Source: JAYZDF01 sp036337945 (GTDB taxonomy: Bacteria > Myxococcota > Kuafuiibacteriia > Kuafuiibacteriales > Kuafuiibacteriaceae). From it: a stretch of 64,000 nucleotides of DNA. How positions within the stretch are numbered: position 1 is the stretch's first letter; every line of letters starts with the position of its first letter. Shown here one piece after another: positions 33,516 to 43,058 of the stretch. The notes under the pieces are model-generated. The model saw only the letters and a program-made list of their open reading frames with translations, ran no database searches and was not told the DNA's origin. The position numbers and the translations under genes were made by a program. The stretch covers positions 35,576 to 99,575 of the forward strand of contig JAYZDF010000062.1 in NCBI GenBank assembly GCA_036337945.1, given 5' to 3'.

Positions 33516-34907
33516 ATGACTAGAAAAAACCGAGTGCTGATTCTCGACGATGAGGCCAATACTCTTGTTACGCTAAAGCGAGCGCTTGAAATGGAGTCCT
33601 ATGAGGTTCTCACTGCATCTACTATCGCTGAAGCACGAACAAGATTAGCCGAAACGAACCCCGATATATGTCTCTTTGATGTTCGGCTCCCTGATGGTGA
33701 TGGTATTGATTTGCTTGCATCGCTGATTCAATCTTCTGATGATGATACCCACGCGTTACCGCCCGTGGTTATGATGTCGGGACACGCCGCCATAGAAGAC
33801 GCAGTCCGAGCGTTACATTTAGGTGCTCGAGATTTTCTTGAAAAACCGATTGGTCAAGAACGACTACTCGTAACGCTAAAAAATACTCTCGAGCTGAAGT
33901 CTTTGGAGCGAGAAAACCGAGACCTCCGAGAAAAAACAGGCGCCAACACAACCAGTATTGAAAAGCTTATTGGGCGCTCAGAAGCTATGACCACCCTGAA
34001 GGAACATATTGAACGAGTCGCAAAAAGCGAAGGCCGAGTTCTCATTACTGGAGAGAATGGTTCCGGTAAGGATCTCATTGCCCGTGCGATTCACGAGTAT
34101 TCTCTTCGAGCGAAAGAGCCTTTTATTTCATTGAACTGTGCAGCTGTTCCTAAAGACCTCATCGAATCCGAATTGTTTGGTCATGAAAAAGGTGCGTTTA
34201 CCGGTGCCGTGTCACGAAAAATCGGAAAGTTCGAACGTGCTGATGGCGGAACACTATTTCTTGATGAAGTCGGCGATATGCCGATGGACATGCAGGTTAA
34301 ATTGCTCCGATTATTGCAAAATCATGAGCTGGAGCGAGTTGGAGGCACTTCTCTTATCAAAATTGATGTCCGAGTGATCGCAGCCACGAACAAGGACCTT
34401 GAAAAAGAAATCGAAGAAGGACGTTTTCGAGAGGATTTGTACTATAGGCTAAACGTTGTTCCTTTGGTTTCTCCGCCCCTTCGTGACCGTAAGACCGACA
34501 TACCTTTGTTGATCAATCAATTTCTCAGTGAAGCAAGTGCTAGAAACCATCGAAGACCACCAGAACTTTCTCCCGGAGCGATAGCTTTGTTAAGTAGCTA
34601 TCATTTTCCGGGCAATGTTCGAGAACTGAATAATCTCATCGAGCGTATCGTCATCCTCGTTCCCCGCGATAAAGATATGATTTCCGAAGAAGATATTTCC
34701 ACTTTTATCCCAACGAAAAAGTATTCAACAAAGAAGAATTATCGCTCTGGCGTAAAACTATCTGAGCTTGTCCAGGATGCTGAGAGGAGTATCGTCGCGC
34801 AAGCTCTTGAGGCCCACAATAACGTTGTTGCTGAAACGGCACGCTCTCTCGGTGTCGAGCGCTCCAACTTCCATAAAAAACTCAAGTCTCTTGGTCTGCG
34901 TTCTTGA
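33516..34907 (+). CDS. NtrC-family sigma54 response regulator
   Basis: A 463-residue response regulator. The receiver (1-125) keeps the phospho-acceptor Asp55 (CLFDVRLPDGDG) with DDE at the N terminus and a conserved Lys in FLEKPI. The AAA+ domain (about 150-380) has Walker A GENGSGKD, the sigma54 loop GAFTGA intact, Walker B TLFLDEVGDMP and the arginine-finger region. A Fis-type HTH ends it (AETARSLGVERSNFHKKLKSLG). The cognate histidine kinase is not in this window. It follows the SycD-like gene by 70 bp and its stop is two bases from the convergent kinase gene. Confidence 0.95.
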   Translation: MTRKNRVLILDDEANTLVTLKRALEMESYEVLTASTIAEARTRLAETNPDICLFDVRLPDGDGIDLLASLIQSSDDDTHALPPVVMMSGHAAIEDAVRALHLGARDFLEKPIGQERLLVTLKNTLELKSLERENRDLREKTGANTTSIEKLIGRSEAMTTLKEHIERVAKSEGRVLITGENGSGKDLIARAIHEYSLRAKEPFISLNCAAVPKDLIESELFGHEKGAFTGAVSRKIGKFERADGGTLFLDEVGDMPMDMQVKLLRLLQNHELERVGGTSLIKIDVRVIAATNKDLEKEIEEGRFREDLYYRLNVVPLVSPPLRDRKTDIPLLINQFLSEASARNHRRPPELSPGAIALLSSYHFPGNVRELNNLIERIVILVPRDKDMISEEDISTFIPTKKYSTKKNYRSGVKLSELVQDAERSIVAQALEAHNNVVAETARSLGVERSNFHKKLKSLGLRS

Positions 34908-34909
34908 TT

Positions 34910-36622
34910 CTATTTCCTAAGAGCAGCTTTTACTTTTCGCCGGAGACTTTGCAGCTTTTCCTGCTTTCCGCCTGATTCAATGAGTGTGGTTCGATAGCGT
35001 GCCGCGAGTTCGGGGTTATGAGCTTCGAGCTTCTTAATAAGTCGAAAAACTTCCTGTTTCGTCGCGGCTTTCTGTTGAACCGGCTTGGCCATAGCCTTGT
35101 TTTCAAGTGCTTCTGGCGGTGCTCGCTTTGTCGTCTTTAATGCGTTTTTCTGTGTTTTTTGCTGAGGTTTCTGCACGTCCTTGTTGTCGGCCGTCGGTTT
35201 TAAGCTCTCTGTTTTCTTTTTTTCAACCTTCGGCGAAGCCACCGTGTTGATGTCGTCAGGTTGTTCCGTTTTTGCTCTTTGTCCAGTGACGGCTTTCAGC
35301 GACGGACTCGTTTGTTGAACCGGTTGAGTCGACCGAAGATTTGTTTCTTGGTTTCTCTTCCTTACGCCAAGAACTAAGACTGCACTTACGACAAACGCAG
35401 TGAGTAACAAAATCAATGGTAGTTTTGAGGATGGAGTTGGAGCGACAATGACACTTGAGTCCCGCATGTAAAGTGCATTCATGTGGGCCGGCTGAACATT
35501 CGAAGGTCCGGTTTCAGAGCTTGGCCAGTACACGCGGGTAGCAATCGCCTCATAGAATGCCGCGTCCGGCTCTCTTGGAGCAACTTTATCTACGCGAGTT
35601 TGTAGCTCGACGTCTTCTCCTATTGAAGAAGGTGTGAGGCGTATTTCTGCCATTGTCGATTCAAGAAGGTGTGGGTCAATTTCGAAAGCTTCTTCTCCGA
35701 AGCACTGAACGATCATTTGGCTCAGATCTCGCTCAATTGCAGTCGAGTTAGGTAGATTTCGAAGGACTTCCGAAAGTTGGCGATAAAGCTCGCCCGAGTC
35801 TGCATGTCGTCGCTCAGGTTTTTTCTCTAGAGCCTTTTCGATGACGAGAGACAAAGATTTTGGAAATTCAGGTAAGGCTTCGCTCAGCGGGACCGGTTTA
35901 TGATCAAGTACTGCTCGCATTGACTTCGTCGGTTCTCCGCGCCCAAAAAGTCGACGAAGGCAGGCCATCTCATACATAACGGTTCCTAAAGCGAAGACAT
36001 CTGTACGTGCTGTCAACGTTCCACCAACGACCTGTTCTGGAGCCATATAGCTCGGTTTGCCGCGAACTGTTCCGACTTGTGAAAGATGATCCTGGACATT
36101 GGTTCGAGCTACGCCGAAATCCATAAGTCGTACTACTCCACTGGTATCGACAAGGATATTGTGTGGGGAGATATCTCGGTGAATCAGCTGAAGTTTTTCT
36201 CCATTCAGCTCTGCTCGACTATATGCATAGTCCAATGCGTTCGCCATCTTGAGTCCTACGTGAGCGACGATCGATGGTGGCACAGTGATCTTTTGTTTCG
36301 CACATTGTTGAAGGAGACTGCGAAGAGAAGGTCCTTGGACCAAATCCATAGCAATGAACATCATTCCGTTGTGGTCTCCTAAATCGATCGTTGGAACGAT
36401 GGACGGGTGTTGTAATGCTGCTGCGGTCTTCGCTTCATCGAGAAACATAACCTTAGAGTTCTCGTTACTTACCTTACTTTTCAGAACTTTAAGAGCGATT
36501 AGTTTTTGGAAGCCTTGAAGCCCAACTTGCTGGCACGCCCAAACCTCGCCCATACCCCCTTTGCCTAACGGAAAAAGGAGTCGGTAAGGTCCGATAATTT
36601 GTCCAGCTTGAAGACCTGGCAC
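34910..36622 (-). CDS. Transmembrane Ser/Thr protein kinase
   Basis: A 570-residue kinase. Catalytic domain about 12-290: glycine loop GKGGMGEV, Lys45 in IALKVLK, catalytic loop HRDISPHNIL, DFGVART and an activation segment ending SYMAPEQV. A linker leads to one membrane helix (about 411-430, LPLILLLTAFVVSAVLVLG), then a Lys/Thr/Ala-rich stretch and a C-terminal charged helix pair (KKLEAHNPELAARYRTTL). The extracytoplasmic part has no known sensor domain. Next upstream on the same strand is the PP2C phosphatase gene, 62 bp away, a natural opposing partner. Confidence 0.93.
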   Translation of the reverse strand: MPGLQAGQIIGPYRLLFPLGKGGMGEVWACQQVGLQGFQKLIALKVLKSKVSNENSKVMFLDEAKTAAALQHPSIVPTIDLGDHNGMMFIAMDLVQGPSLRSLLQQCAKQKITVPPSIVAHVGLKMANALDYAYSRAELNGEKLQLIHRDISPHNILVDTSGVVRLMDFGVARTNVQDHLSQVGTVRGKPSYMAPEQVVGGTLTARTDVFALGTVMYEMACLRRLFGRGEPTKSMRAVLDHKPVPLSEALPEFPKSLSLVIEKALEKKPERRHADSGELYRQLSEVLRNLPNSTAIERDLSQMIVQCFGEEAFEIDPHLLESTMAEIRLTPSSIGEDVELQTRVDKVAPREPDAAFYEAIATRVYWPSSETGPSNVQPAHMNALYMRDSSVIVAPTPSSKLPLILLLTAFVVSAVLVLGVRKRNQETNLRSTQPVQQTSPSLKAVTGQRAKTEQPDDINTVASPKVEKKKTESLKPTADNKDVQKPQQKTQKNALKTTKRAPPEALENKAMAKPVQQKAATKQEVFRLIKKLEAHNPELAARYRTTLIESGGKQEKLQSLRRKVKAALRK

Positions 36623-36684
36623 AACTCTTCTTTACACTGCCTCGAATCGAGGTGCGAGTATCAACCACGACCTAGAAGCCGAAA

Positions 36685-37590
36685 TCAGGCCTTTTTGTGG
36701 TCTTTTGCTCGAAGGAGCAGCACCGTAAGGTTGTCAGGTTTTGCTCGAAGGGTACCCATCCGCCGCAGAATAAGGGTGCATATTTTGTTCACCACATCGA
36801 TCGCGCTATCGGTCTCGCTCAGTATCTTAGCTAACTCATCGGACTCAACCATTCCCGAATCCAAAAGGCCGTCCGACCCCATGAGCAACCAGTCTCCAGG
36901 CTGCAAATCCCAAGCATAGGGTGTGGGTTCGCAACCTTCAGGCTCTAAGCCTATGGCGTGTTTAAGACATGCCTGGTCAGGAGGAGGATATTCGTGCATC
37001 TCGCTTCTCGTACGCATCTGACCATCTCGATCAAATAATACGGCGCCCGAGTCCCCTGAATTTACAAGGTAAACTGCGTTTGGCTCCAGGTACGCAGCCA
37101 CTGCAGTAGTGACTTCTCCCTCTTTTCTATCCAGCAAAAGTTTGTGGGCAGAGAGAAAAGTGCCGAGCATGACATCGATAGGATCTACTTCTTCACTCCC
37201 ATTTGAGGAGTCATTCCGCGCCAGGTTCTGAAAGCCTCGCAACATTGCTTCAGCTGCAAGGGCTGAGGCACGTCCCCTAACTCGTCCTCCGAGTCCTCCT
37301 GCTTGATCCAGCGCGACCGCATATACGCGTCCTTGTTGGTCTCGAAAGAGTGCACCCGCATCTTCATTATATCGAGCGTATCCGCGCCCTCTTGATGAAT
37401 AGATAGCACCCTGAAAATATTCACTTTCTAGCGGAAGCGCTGACTTGCTCTGCCTCCCATCGGCAATACAGGTCAAAGCAACTGAGAAATCTTCGATCTC
37501 CTCAATACACGGGGTTTTCAGCGCTTTCTCGCGCTGAGACGCGGAGGTCTCCAAAAATCCGAACGGTAACCAAGTGGTCCAAAAGGACAT
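36685..37590 (-). CDS. PP2C-family Ser/Thr phosphatase
   Basis: A 301-residue metal-dependent phosphatase. Motif I is YARYNEDAGALF; the DGxxG motif reads DQAGGLGG, keeping the metal-binding Asp; motif VNSGDSGAVLF follows; the QPGDWLLMGSDGLLD motif and the final KPDNLTVLLL keep the remaining metal ligands. There is no membrane helix, so it acts in the cytoplasm. It is the upstream partner of the kinase gene, with which it likely forms a reversible phosphorylation unit. The N-terminal 60 residues precede the catalytic domain. Confidence 0.92.
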   Translation of the reverse strand: MSFWTTWLPFGFLETSASQREKALKTPCIEEIEDFSVALTCIADGRQSKSALPLESEYFQGAIYSSRGRGYARYNEDAGALFRDQQGRVYAVALDQAGGLGGRVRGRASALAAEAMLRGFQNLARNDSSNGSEEVDPIDVMLGTFLSAHKLLLDRKEGEVTTAVAAYLEPNAVYLVNSGDSGAVLFDRDGQMRTRSEMHEYPPPDQACLKHAIGLEPEGCEPTPYAWDLQPGDWLLMGSDGLLDSGMVESDELAKILSETDSAIDVVNKICTLILRRMGTLRAKPDNLTVLLLRAKDHKKA

Positions 37591-37703
37591 ACTCCCTTGT
37601 ACCCGTTCTCACTTGCTGCTGTAAATCGAAGAACTACCGACATCTCGAAAATCTCTCGAGTAGAGCGATTGACTACGCGCCCACTAGGCCCTAGCTCCTA
37701 GCC

Positions 37704-40460
37704 ATGACTGTAATTGCCGAAGTAACAGCCCATGGGCAAAGTATCTGGTTCGACTATATTCAGCGGAATATGATTTGGGACGGAACACTTCATCGAATGG
37801 TTATTGAAGACAGCGTTCGAGGAGTCACGAGTAATCCTTCGATCTTCAATAAGGCCATTGGTGGTTCAAAAGACTACGCCCCAGCGATGAGAGCCTCTGT
37901 AGCCAGCGGAGGAACTCCCAAGGATGTTTTTGAGCGTATTGCGATCACCGACATTCAAATGGCCGCCGACGTTTTGTTTGGGGTCTACAATGAAACTAAC
38001 GGATTAGATGGTTACGTCAGTTTAGAAGTTTCTCCGTATCTTGCGTACGACAGTCAAGGAACGATTGAAGAAGCCGAACGGCTTTGGACTGAAGTTGCAC
38101 GCGAAAATGTGATGATCAAGATACCCGCGACTGAAGAAGGACTTGTGGCGATCGAACATTGCATTGCTTCAGGCATCAATGTGAATGTCACTCTTTTGTT
38201 TTCGGTTGAAACGTACGAAGCGGTCGCTTGGGCATACATAAGAGGACTCGAAGCTCGTGCAGAACACGGCGGAGACTTAACTCACGTAGCCAGCGTAGCA
38301 AGCTTTTTCATTAGTCGCATCGACGCGTTGATCGAAAAACGGTTTGCTGCCCTCGAATCTGATGCTGATGAAGAAACAAAAAAACTTATGCAAGATTTGA
38401 GCGGTAAGATTGCTATCGCAAATGCGAAGGTTGCTTACCAGTCGTATAAAAATATTTGTGAGCATGAGCGATTCAAAAAACTTGTCGAACAAGGTGCTCA
38501 GCCTCAACGTCTTCTCTGGGCGAGCACTGGAACTAAGAATCCAGAATATTCTGACGTTCTTTACGTCGAAGAACTAATTGGTCCTGAAACAGTCAACACC
38601 GTTCCAGAAAAGACCTTTCACGCTTTCAAGGATCATGGAAAAAGTGATGCAAAACTACTTGAAGGAATTGATGAAGCTTCTGCTTTAGTAGAGAGCCTTA
38701 AAAAAACAGGAGTCGACCTCAACGAAGTGACATCAGAACTTCTCGATAAAGGCGTAATTGCATTTGCCGATGCTTTCGATGAACTCCTGGGAACGGTCGA
38801 ATCACGACGGAGCGACCTTCTTGATGCTGAACTCAGTTCTGTTTTAGTCAAAGCACCAAATCACATTGAAGAAATTGACCAGACCATCGAGTCACTGCGT
38901 AAGAGCGCTTTTGTTCGTCGCTTGTGGCAGCGCGACTCACGTCTTTACGCCGGAAGTGAAAAAGAAGATCGATGGGGCTGGATGATGCATGCAGATGAGT
39001 TAGCGGATCAATTGCTAGGTCTCTCTGCTTTCGCCGAAGATTTGGAAGATAGTGGTGTTGAGTACGTTGTTTGGCTCGGAACCGGTGGTTCATCTCGATC
39101 AGCTCGAGTATTTTCTTCACTTCTTCCACGCGGCGAGGATGCACCACATTTATTCTTTTTGGAGTCCACGCATCCAGAATCGATTCAGCGGATCGAGAGT
39201 CAGATTGAACTTGATAACACGGCATTCATCGTAGCGAGCAAGAGTGGCACGACAGCAGAAACGCGAACGCTTGCAGACTATTTTTGGGATAAAGTCGGTG
39301 AAGAGGCCGTCTGGTATGCCATTACCGACCCTGATACAGCGCTGGAAACCTTAGCGGAAGAGCGAAATTTTGCCGGCGTGCTGCACGCAGAACCAGACGT
39401 TGGTGGTCGTTTTGCTTCTCTGATCGGCTTTGGTCTGGGTGCTCCGGCCCTGCTCGACCAAGATTTAGGTTCTGTTTTATTTCATACAGAAGCAATGATC
39501 GGAAGCTGTCACGGTAGCTCTCCAGCTCCGCAAAACCCAGGTGTTCAGTTAGGTGCGGCGCTGGGTGTTTTTGCTAAAGCTGGTTACAATAAGCTAACTC
39601 TTTCTTTATCGCGTGAGTTGAGTGGTTTTGGTCCATATCTTCAACAACTCGTCGATGAGAGTCTCGGTAAAGATGGAAAAGGCTTAGTGGTCATTGATGG
39701 CGAATCAATCACTAGTCCCGAAAAGTATGGCAACGATCGATTGTTTGTGTCGCTACTGTTGGGTGGAGAGAAGGTCAGCTCCCGCTTGGCTGCTTTAGAG
39801 GCTGAAGGTCATCCACATATCGAAATTCGAATGGACTCCTGTGATATGATTGGTCAGCAATTTTTCTTGTGGCACATAGCTGTCTCTACTGCCGCTCATG
39901 TCCTAGAGATCAATCCATTTGACCAACCTAATGTGGAATTGAGTAAGAAGCTGAGTCGTGAATTTCTAAGTTCAGAAACGACGCTCGATTTGAATCTTCC
40001 TTTATCGGGTGAAGAAGTTCTTCATGACGATGAAAATGTCACTATTTTCGGAACAAGTACTCTAGGGAGTGTTTCTCGACTTGACGAGACAATCGTAGAA
40101 TTTGCGAAAGGCGCAGGTACGGGCGCTTATGCAGCTTTACTTGCTTACGTTGATGAAACCAATGAGACTGAAGAACTCCTACAAGCATTGCGCTTGAAGA
40201 TTCGAAATCAAACGCACTTGGCAACAACTCTTGGTTTCGGTCCGTCGTACCTTCATGCGTCTGGCCAACTTCATAAAGGAGGTCCAGACAAGGCACGCTT
40301 TGTCGTCTTTACACCGTCTCTTGAAGATTCAACAACGGAATGTGCCCAATTACTCTGTGCGCAAGCAGCCGGCGACGTTCACGCTCTTCGCCAATCTGGT
40401 CGCGACGTTCTTCGCGTTCAACTCAAGAGCACGCTGCGTTCTGCCCTCGGTTCGTCGTAG
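37704..40460 (+). CDS. Fused transaldolase / glucose-6-phosphate isomerase
   Basis: A 918-residue bifunctional enzyme joining the pentose-phosphate and glycolytic routes. Residues 1-370 are transaldolase: FDYIQRNMIWDGTLHRMV, GVTSNPSIFNKAIG, the Schiff-base lysine in VMIKIPATEEG, and LLWASTGTKNPEYSDVLYV. Residues about 395-918 are the isomerase: VVWLGTGGSSRSARVF, VASKSGTTAETRTL, and FLWHIAVSTAAHVLEINPFDQPN. The frame is continuous and no stop or frameshift separates the halves. Known as a tal-pgi fusion in several phyla. It diverges from the PP2C gene. Confidence 0.94.
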   Translation: MTVIAEVTAHGQSIWFDYIQRNMIWDGTLHRMVIEDSVRGVTSNPSIFNKAIGGSKDYAPAMRASVASGGTPKDVFERIAITDIQMAADVLFGVYNETNGLDGYVSLEVSPYLAYDSQGTIEEAERLWTEVARENVMIKIPATEEGLVAIEHCIASGINVNVTLLFSVETYEAVAWAYIRGLEARAEHGGDLTHVASVASFFISRIDALIEKRFAALESDADEETKKLMQDLSGKIAIANAKVAYQSYKNICEHERFKKLVEQGAQPQRLLWASTGTKNPEYSDVLYVEELIGPETVNTVPEKTFHAFKDHGKSDAKLLEGIDEASALVESLKKTGVDLNEVTSELLDKGVIAFADAFDELLGTVESRRSDLLDAELSSVLVKAPNHIEEIDQTIESLRKSAFVRRLWQRDSRLYAGSEKEDRWGWMMHADELADQLLGLSAFAEDLEDSGVEYVVWLGTGGSSRSARVFSSLLPRGEDAPHLFFLESTHPESIQRIESQIELDNTAFIVASKSGTTAETRTLADYFWDKVGEEAVWYAITDPDTALETLAEERNFAGVLHAEPDVGGRFASLIGFGLGAPALLDQDLGSVLFHTEAMIGSCHGSSPAPQNPGVQLGAALGVFAKAGYNKLTLSLSRELSGFGPYLQQLVDESLGKDGKGLVVIDGESITSPEKYGNDRLFVSLLLGGEKVSSRLAALEAEGHPHIEIRMDSCDMIGQQFFLWHIAVSTAAHVLEINPFDQPNVELSKKLSREFLSSETTLDLNLPLSGEEVLHDDENVTIFGTSTLGSVSRLDETIVEFAKGAGTGAYAALLAYVDETNETEELLQALRLKIRNQTHLATTLGFGPSYLHASGQLHKGGPDKARFVVFTPSLEDSTTECAQLLCAQAAGDVHALRQSGRDVLRVQLKSTLRSALGSS

Positions 40461-40500
40461 AGTGTAGCGCCATTGCTTATTGTTTCCTCACTCATAGGAG

Positions 40501-40527
40501 TTGCTGGTTATATTGACCAACCAGCAA
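40501..40527. terminator. Bidirectional hairpin between convergent genes
   Basis: TTGCTGGTT (40501-40509) and AACCAGCAA (40519-40527) form a perfect 9-bp stem with a 9-base loop midway between the fused transaldolase/isomerase gene and the convergent SGNH gene. It probably ends both transcripts, although no U-tract adjoins it. Confidence 0.55.
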
Positions 40528-40535
40528 TCTCGAAT

Positions 40536-41945
40536 TTACTCTGCTTGATCGTAGGCTCTTAGAAAGCTTTCAGCGAAGAGATACCCAAGCAGCTCTCCCG
40601 CCTTTCGTCTGGGGTGAATAAGGTCTTTATTCATTATTCTTCTCTTTGACCAACGAGCGACAGAGCCTTCCTCACCCATTGCTTGATACATGTCCCAAAA
40701 AGCACAGCCTTTCTCGACCGCGACCTTTTGTTGAATGTATCTAATTTCGCTGATGAAAGTTTTGCTTACAATCTGGCCGCCTTTCATTTTTCCCGCGTCC
40801 ATAGGCGACCACAACATGCAATCAGAGTTTGGTAGTGCGTATTGCACGACTTCAATTAGCTTTTTATGTTCTTCTCCGATCTTCTGAATTGTAGCGGTTT
40901 TTTTTCTTACTCGCATAGCGTCATTACCGCCGAGCATAATGATTACAAGGTCCGGTTTGAGTTCTTGCAATTGCTCGACGAAGCTTCTTCGACCCATTGA
41001 AAGATAAACTTTAGCATCGGCGCCGACAGGACCGATCGAATCATAGAAAAGTCCTTTGTCTTTCCGCTCATAGCTGATTCCGAAGATACGGCTTCCTGGA
41101 CCTTCTGAACGGATCGTAAGTACCTTCTTTTCCGAACTCGAACTTGATGACGCCTTAGGAACGGTAAAGCCTCGACTCTTTGTTTTCTTTGTTTCCGAAT
41201 AGGTATCCAAAGTTCCAATGTTTTTTCCGTTGATGCTCAGTTTGAGAACGGAACCTTTTGGATTTGCTAAATAATGAACATAGATCCGCGCTTCATCACT
41301 GAGTTTGTATTCGATACTCGCATTATTACCGACAGACTCATAACTCATGCCAGAAAATCCGAAATCGTTTCCGGCTTGTCCTTGATCGACGATGCGTGCT
41401 CGTCTCCACGGTCCAGTTCTTTTTAGTCGGCGGCCACCGTAAGGGGCTTTCTGTTCGACGTGAACAAAACCACGTCCTGCATTGCCAAAACGCTCTTGCA
41501 ATCGTTGCCTAGCAGTGCCCGTGATGTAGTCGCCTGCTATATGCGAGTCGCCCAACTGAAGTATGCGGACGTTGCGTTCGGGTCGTTCTGATAACGAGTC
41601 GAGTTGTAGAAAGGTTCGATCTAATGCCTGCCGGTAGCAGCTTCGTGCACTACCCTCTACACAGGTATTTTGAATTCGAATATGAGAGGCTCGCACCGAC
41701 TTGGCCAAGGATTCTAAGACCCGCATAGGGGTACGAGCTTTTGGTATCAGAGCTGGATCGCTTGGTTCTTCCAGGTTTTCTCGCTGTGCAGCTCTTTTTT
41801 CAGCTCGAAACTGAGAAATGCTCCGTTTTGGGCCTTTCCCGTATCGGTTTGCACAACCCAACACTTGTCCGACGACAAACGCACTACAAACGATATAAAA
41901 AACACACCGAGTGGTGAGAAGGAAAACACAGCGACGAAGTTTCAT
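40536..41945 (-). CDS. SGNH/GDSL-type hydrolase lipoprotein
   Basis: An SGNH-fold esterase. The serine block is ILQLGDSHIAGDY, the Asn block is IIMLGGNDAMRV, and the catalytic DxxH is DLIHPRR near the C terminus. The N terminus has a lipoprotein signal (AFVVGQVLGC then ANRYGKG), so it is probably outer-membrane-anchored. A beta-rich insertion lies between the Ser and Asn blocks (IYVHYLANPKGSVLKLS). Family members de-acetylate wall or capsular polysaccharides. The start is the ATG at 41945, 8 bases after GGAAG; longer starts overlap the divergent gene more. Its 5' end still overlaps the serine hydrolase gene by 35 bp. Confidence 0.82.
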   Translation of the reverse strand: MKLRRCVFLLTTRCVFYIVCSAFVVGQVLGCANRYGKGPKRSISQFRAEKRAAQRENLEEPSDPALIPKARTPMRVLESLAKSVRASHIRIQNTCVEGSARSCYRQALDRTFLQLDSLSERPERNVRILQLGDSHIAGDYITGTARQRLQERFGNAGRGFVHVEQKAPYGGRRLKRTGPWRRARIVDQGQAGNDFGFSGMSYESVGNNASIEYKLSDEARIYVHYLANPKGSVLKLSINGKNIGTLDTYSETKKTKSRGFTVPKASSSSSSEKKVLTIRSEGPGSRIFGISYERKDKGLFYDSIGPVGADAKVYLSMGRRSFVEQLQELKPDLVIIMLGGNDAMRVRKKTATIQKIGEEHKKLIEVVQYALPNSDCMLWSPMDAGKMKGGQIVSKTFISEIRYIQQKVAVEKGCAFWDMYQAMGEEGSVARWSKRRIMNKDLIHPRRKAGELLGYLFAESFLRAYDQAE

Positions 41946-42996
41946 TCTGGCTTCCATTATGTGCCTGCTGCCAGGTATCGCTTCCGCTTCAACGAAGACG
42001 GAACGTGATTGGAAACAGGCACTGGACGAAGAGATTGCAGGACTTGCACAACGTTTCAAGGGAAGAATTTCAATTTACGTATCTGATCCTAAGCTGGATT
42101 TGCACTACCGGCATGACGCCAGCGAACCTATCTACATCGCTTCGGGGGTAAAAGTTCCTTTCATGATCGAGGTTTACCGTCAGGCTTCTCAAGGTCTTAT
42201 CTCGCTCAATGATAGAATACCCTATAAATCAGAAGCACAGCGTGATGGAGCACCTCGGCTTGGTCGAGTTCCTTTAGGCACGATGTTGAGCGTGAAGAAG
42301 CTTGTAACTCTCATGATTCAGGCGAGTGACAACGCCGCGAGCGATATGCTGGCGAATTACGTAGGCATAGAAAATATCAATCGAGGAATGAGAGCTGAAG
42401 GCTTTAATATGGTTAACCCTTTGGTTACTCTTCTCGACGTCCGAGAAGGCGTCTTTCGTGAGCTCGATTATCGAGCTGACGACCTCACTAATTTACAAGT
42501 TCGAAAAGTTCGGTGGACGTGGGGCTGGAAAAGTCACGTTCGACAACTTGAGAAATTTCTTGGCCGGCCTCGCGGAACCCATACCGTGGATCAACTTCAT
42601 GCTGCTTATAACCGGTTTTATCAAACCAAGGTTAATCACGTGCCGGTAGAAACGCTTGGAAACATTATTGAAGCTTTGCTTGCGAAAACACTCGTGAGCG
42701 AAAAAGCCAGCAGAGAAATGCTCGAGATTATGAGTAATGCCAAGACGAGTCGGAATCGAATGATGGGCAAGTTACCGCGCGGAACCCGTGTGGCACATAA
42801 AACGGGCAGCCAGTGGGAGCGCATTTGTGACTACGGAGCCATGTGGTTACCCAGTGGTGAACCCTTGGTTTTTGCAGGCTGTCTCGCGGGTGGTGAGGAC
42901 CGTAAGCTCGCAGAAGCGACCATGGCCTCAATCGCGAGAAAAGCCTATGACCTGGCGGTGCGCGCCCATGGTAAATCGAATAAATCCCGCCGCTAA
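41911..42996 (+). CDS. Beta-lactamase-fold serine hydrolase 1
   Basis: A 361-residue exported serine hydrolase of the class A beta-lactamase/PBP fold. The signal peptide is RRKTQRRSFILASIMCLLPG with cleavage after ASA. The serine motif is ASGVK (Ser78, Lys81), SDN is at 139-141, and KTG at 297-299. The Glu166-type ExxLN motif is absent; the corresponding Omega-loop position reads LLDVR, so it probably lacks efficient beta-lactam deacylation and may act on peptidoglycan or another ester. The start is GTG 41911 (GTG 41914 possible). It is the first of two tandem paralogues. Confidence 0.88.
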   Translation: MVRRKTQRRSFILASIMCLLPGIASASTKTERDWKQALDEEIAGLAQRFKGRISIYVSDPKLDLHYRHDASEPIYIASGVKVPFMIEVYRQASQGLISLNDRIPYKSEAQRDGAPRLGRVPLGTMLSVKKLVTLMIQASDNAASDMLANYVGIENINRGMRAEGFNMVNPLVTLLDVREGVFRELDYRADDLTNLQVRKVRWTWGWKSHVRQLEKFLGRPRGTHTVDQLHAAYNRFYQTKVNHVPVETLGNIIEALLAKTLVSEKASREMLEIMSNAKTSRNRMMGKLPRGTRVAHKTGSQWERICDYGAMWLPSGEPLVFAGCLAGGEDRKLAEATMASIARKAYDLAVRAHGKSNKSRR

Positions 42997-43058
42997 GAGT
43001 CTAATTGTCTGCGAATACCTTCCATTTATGGGTTGAGTATGACCAGATAGGTCCGTCA

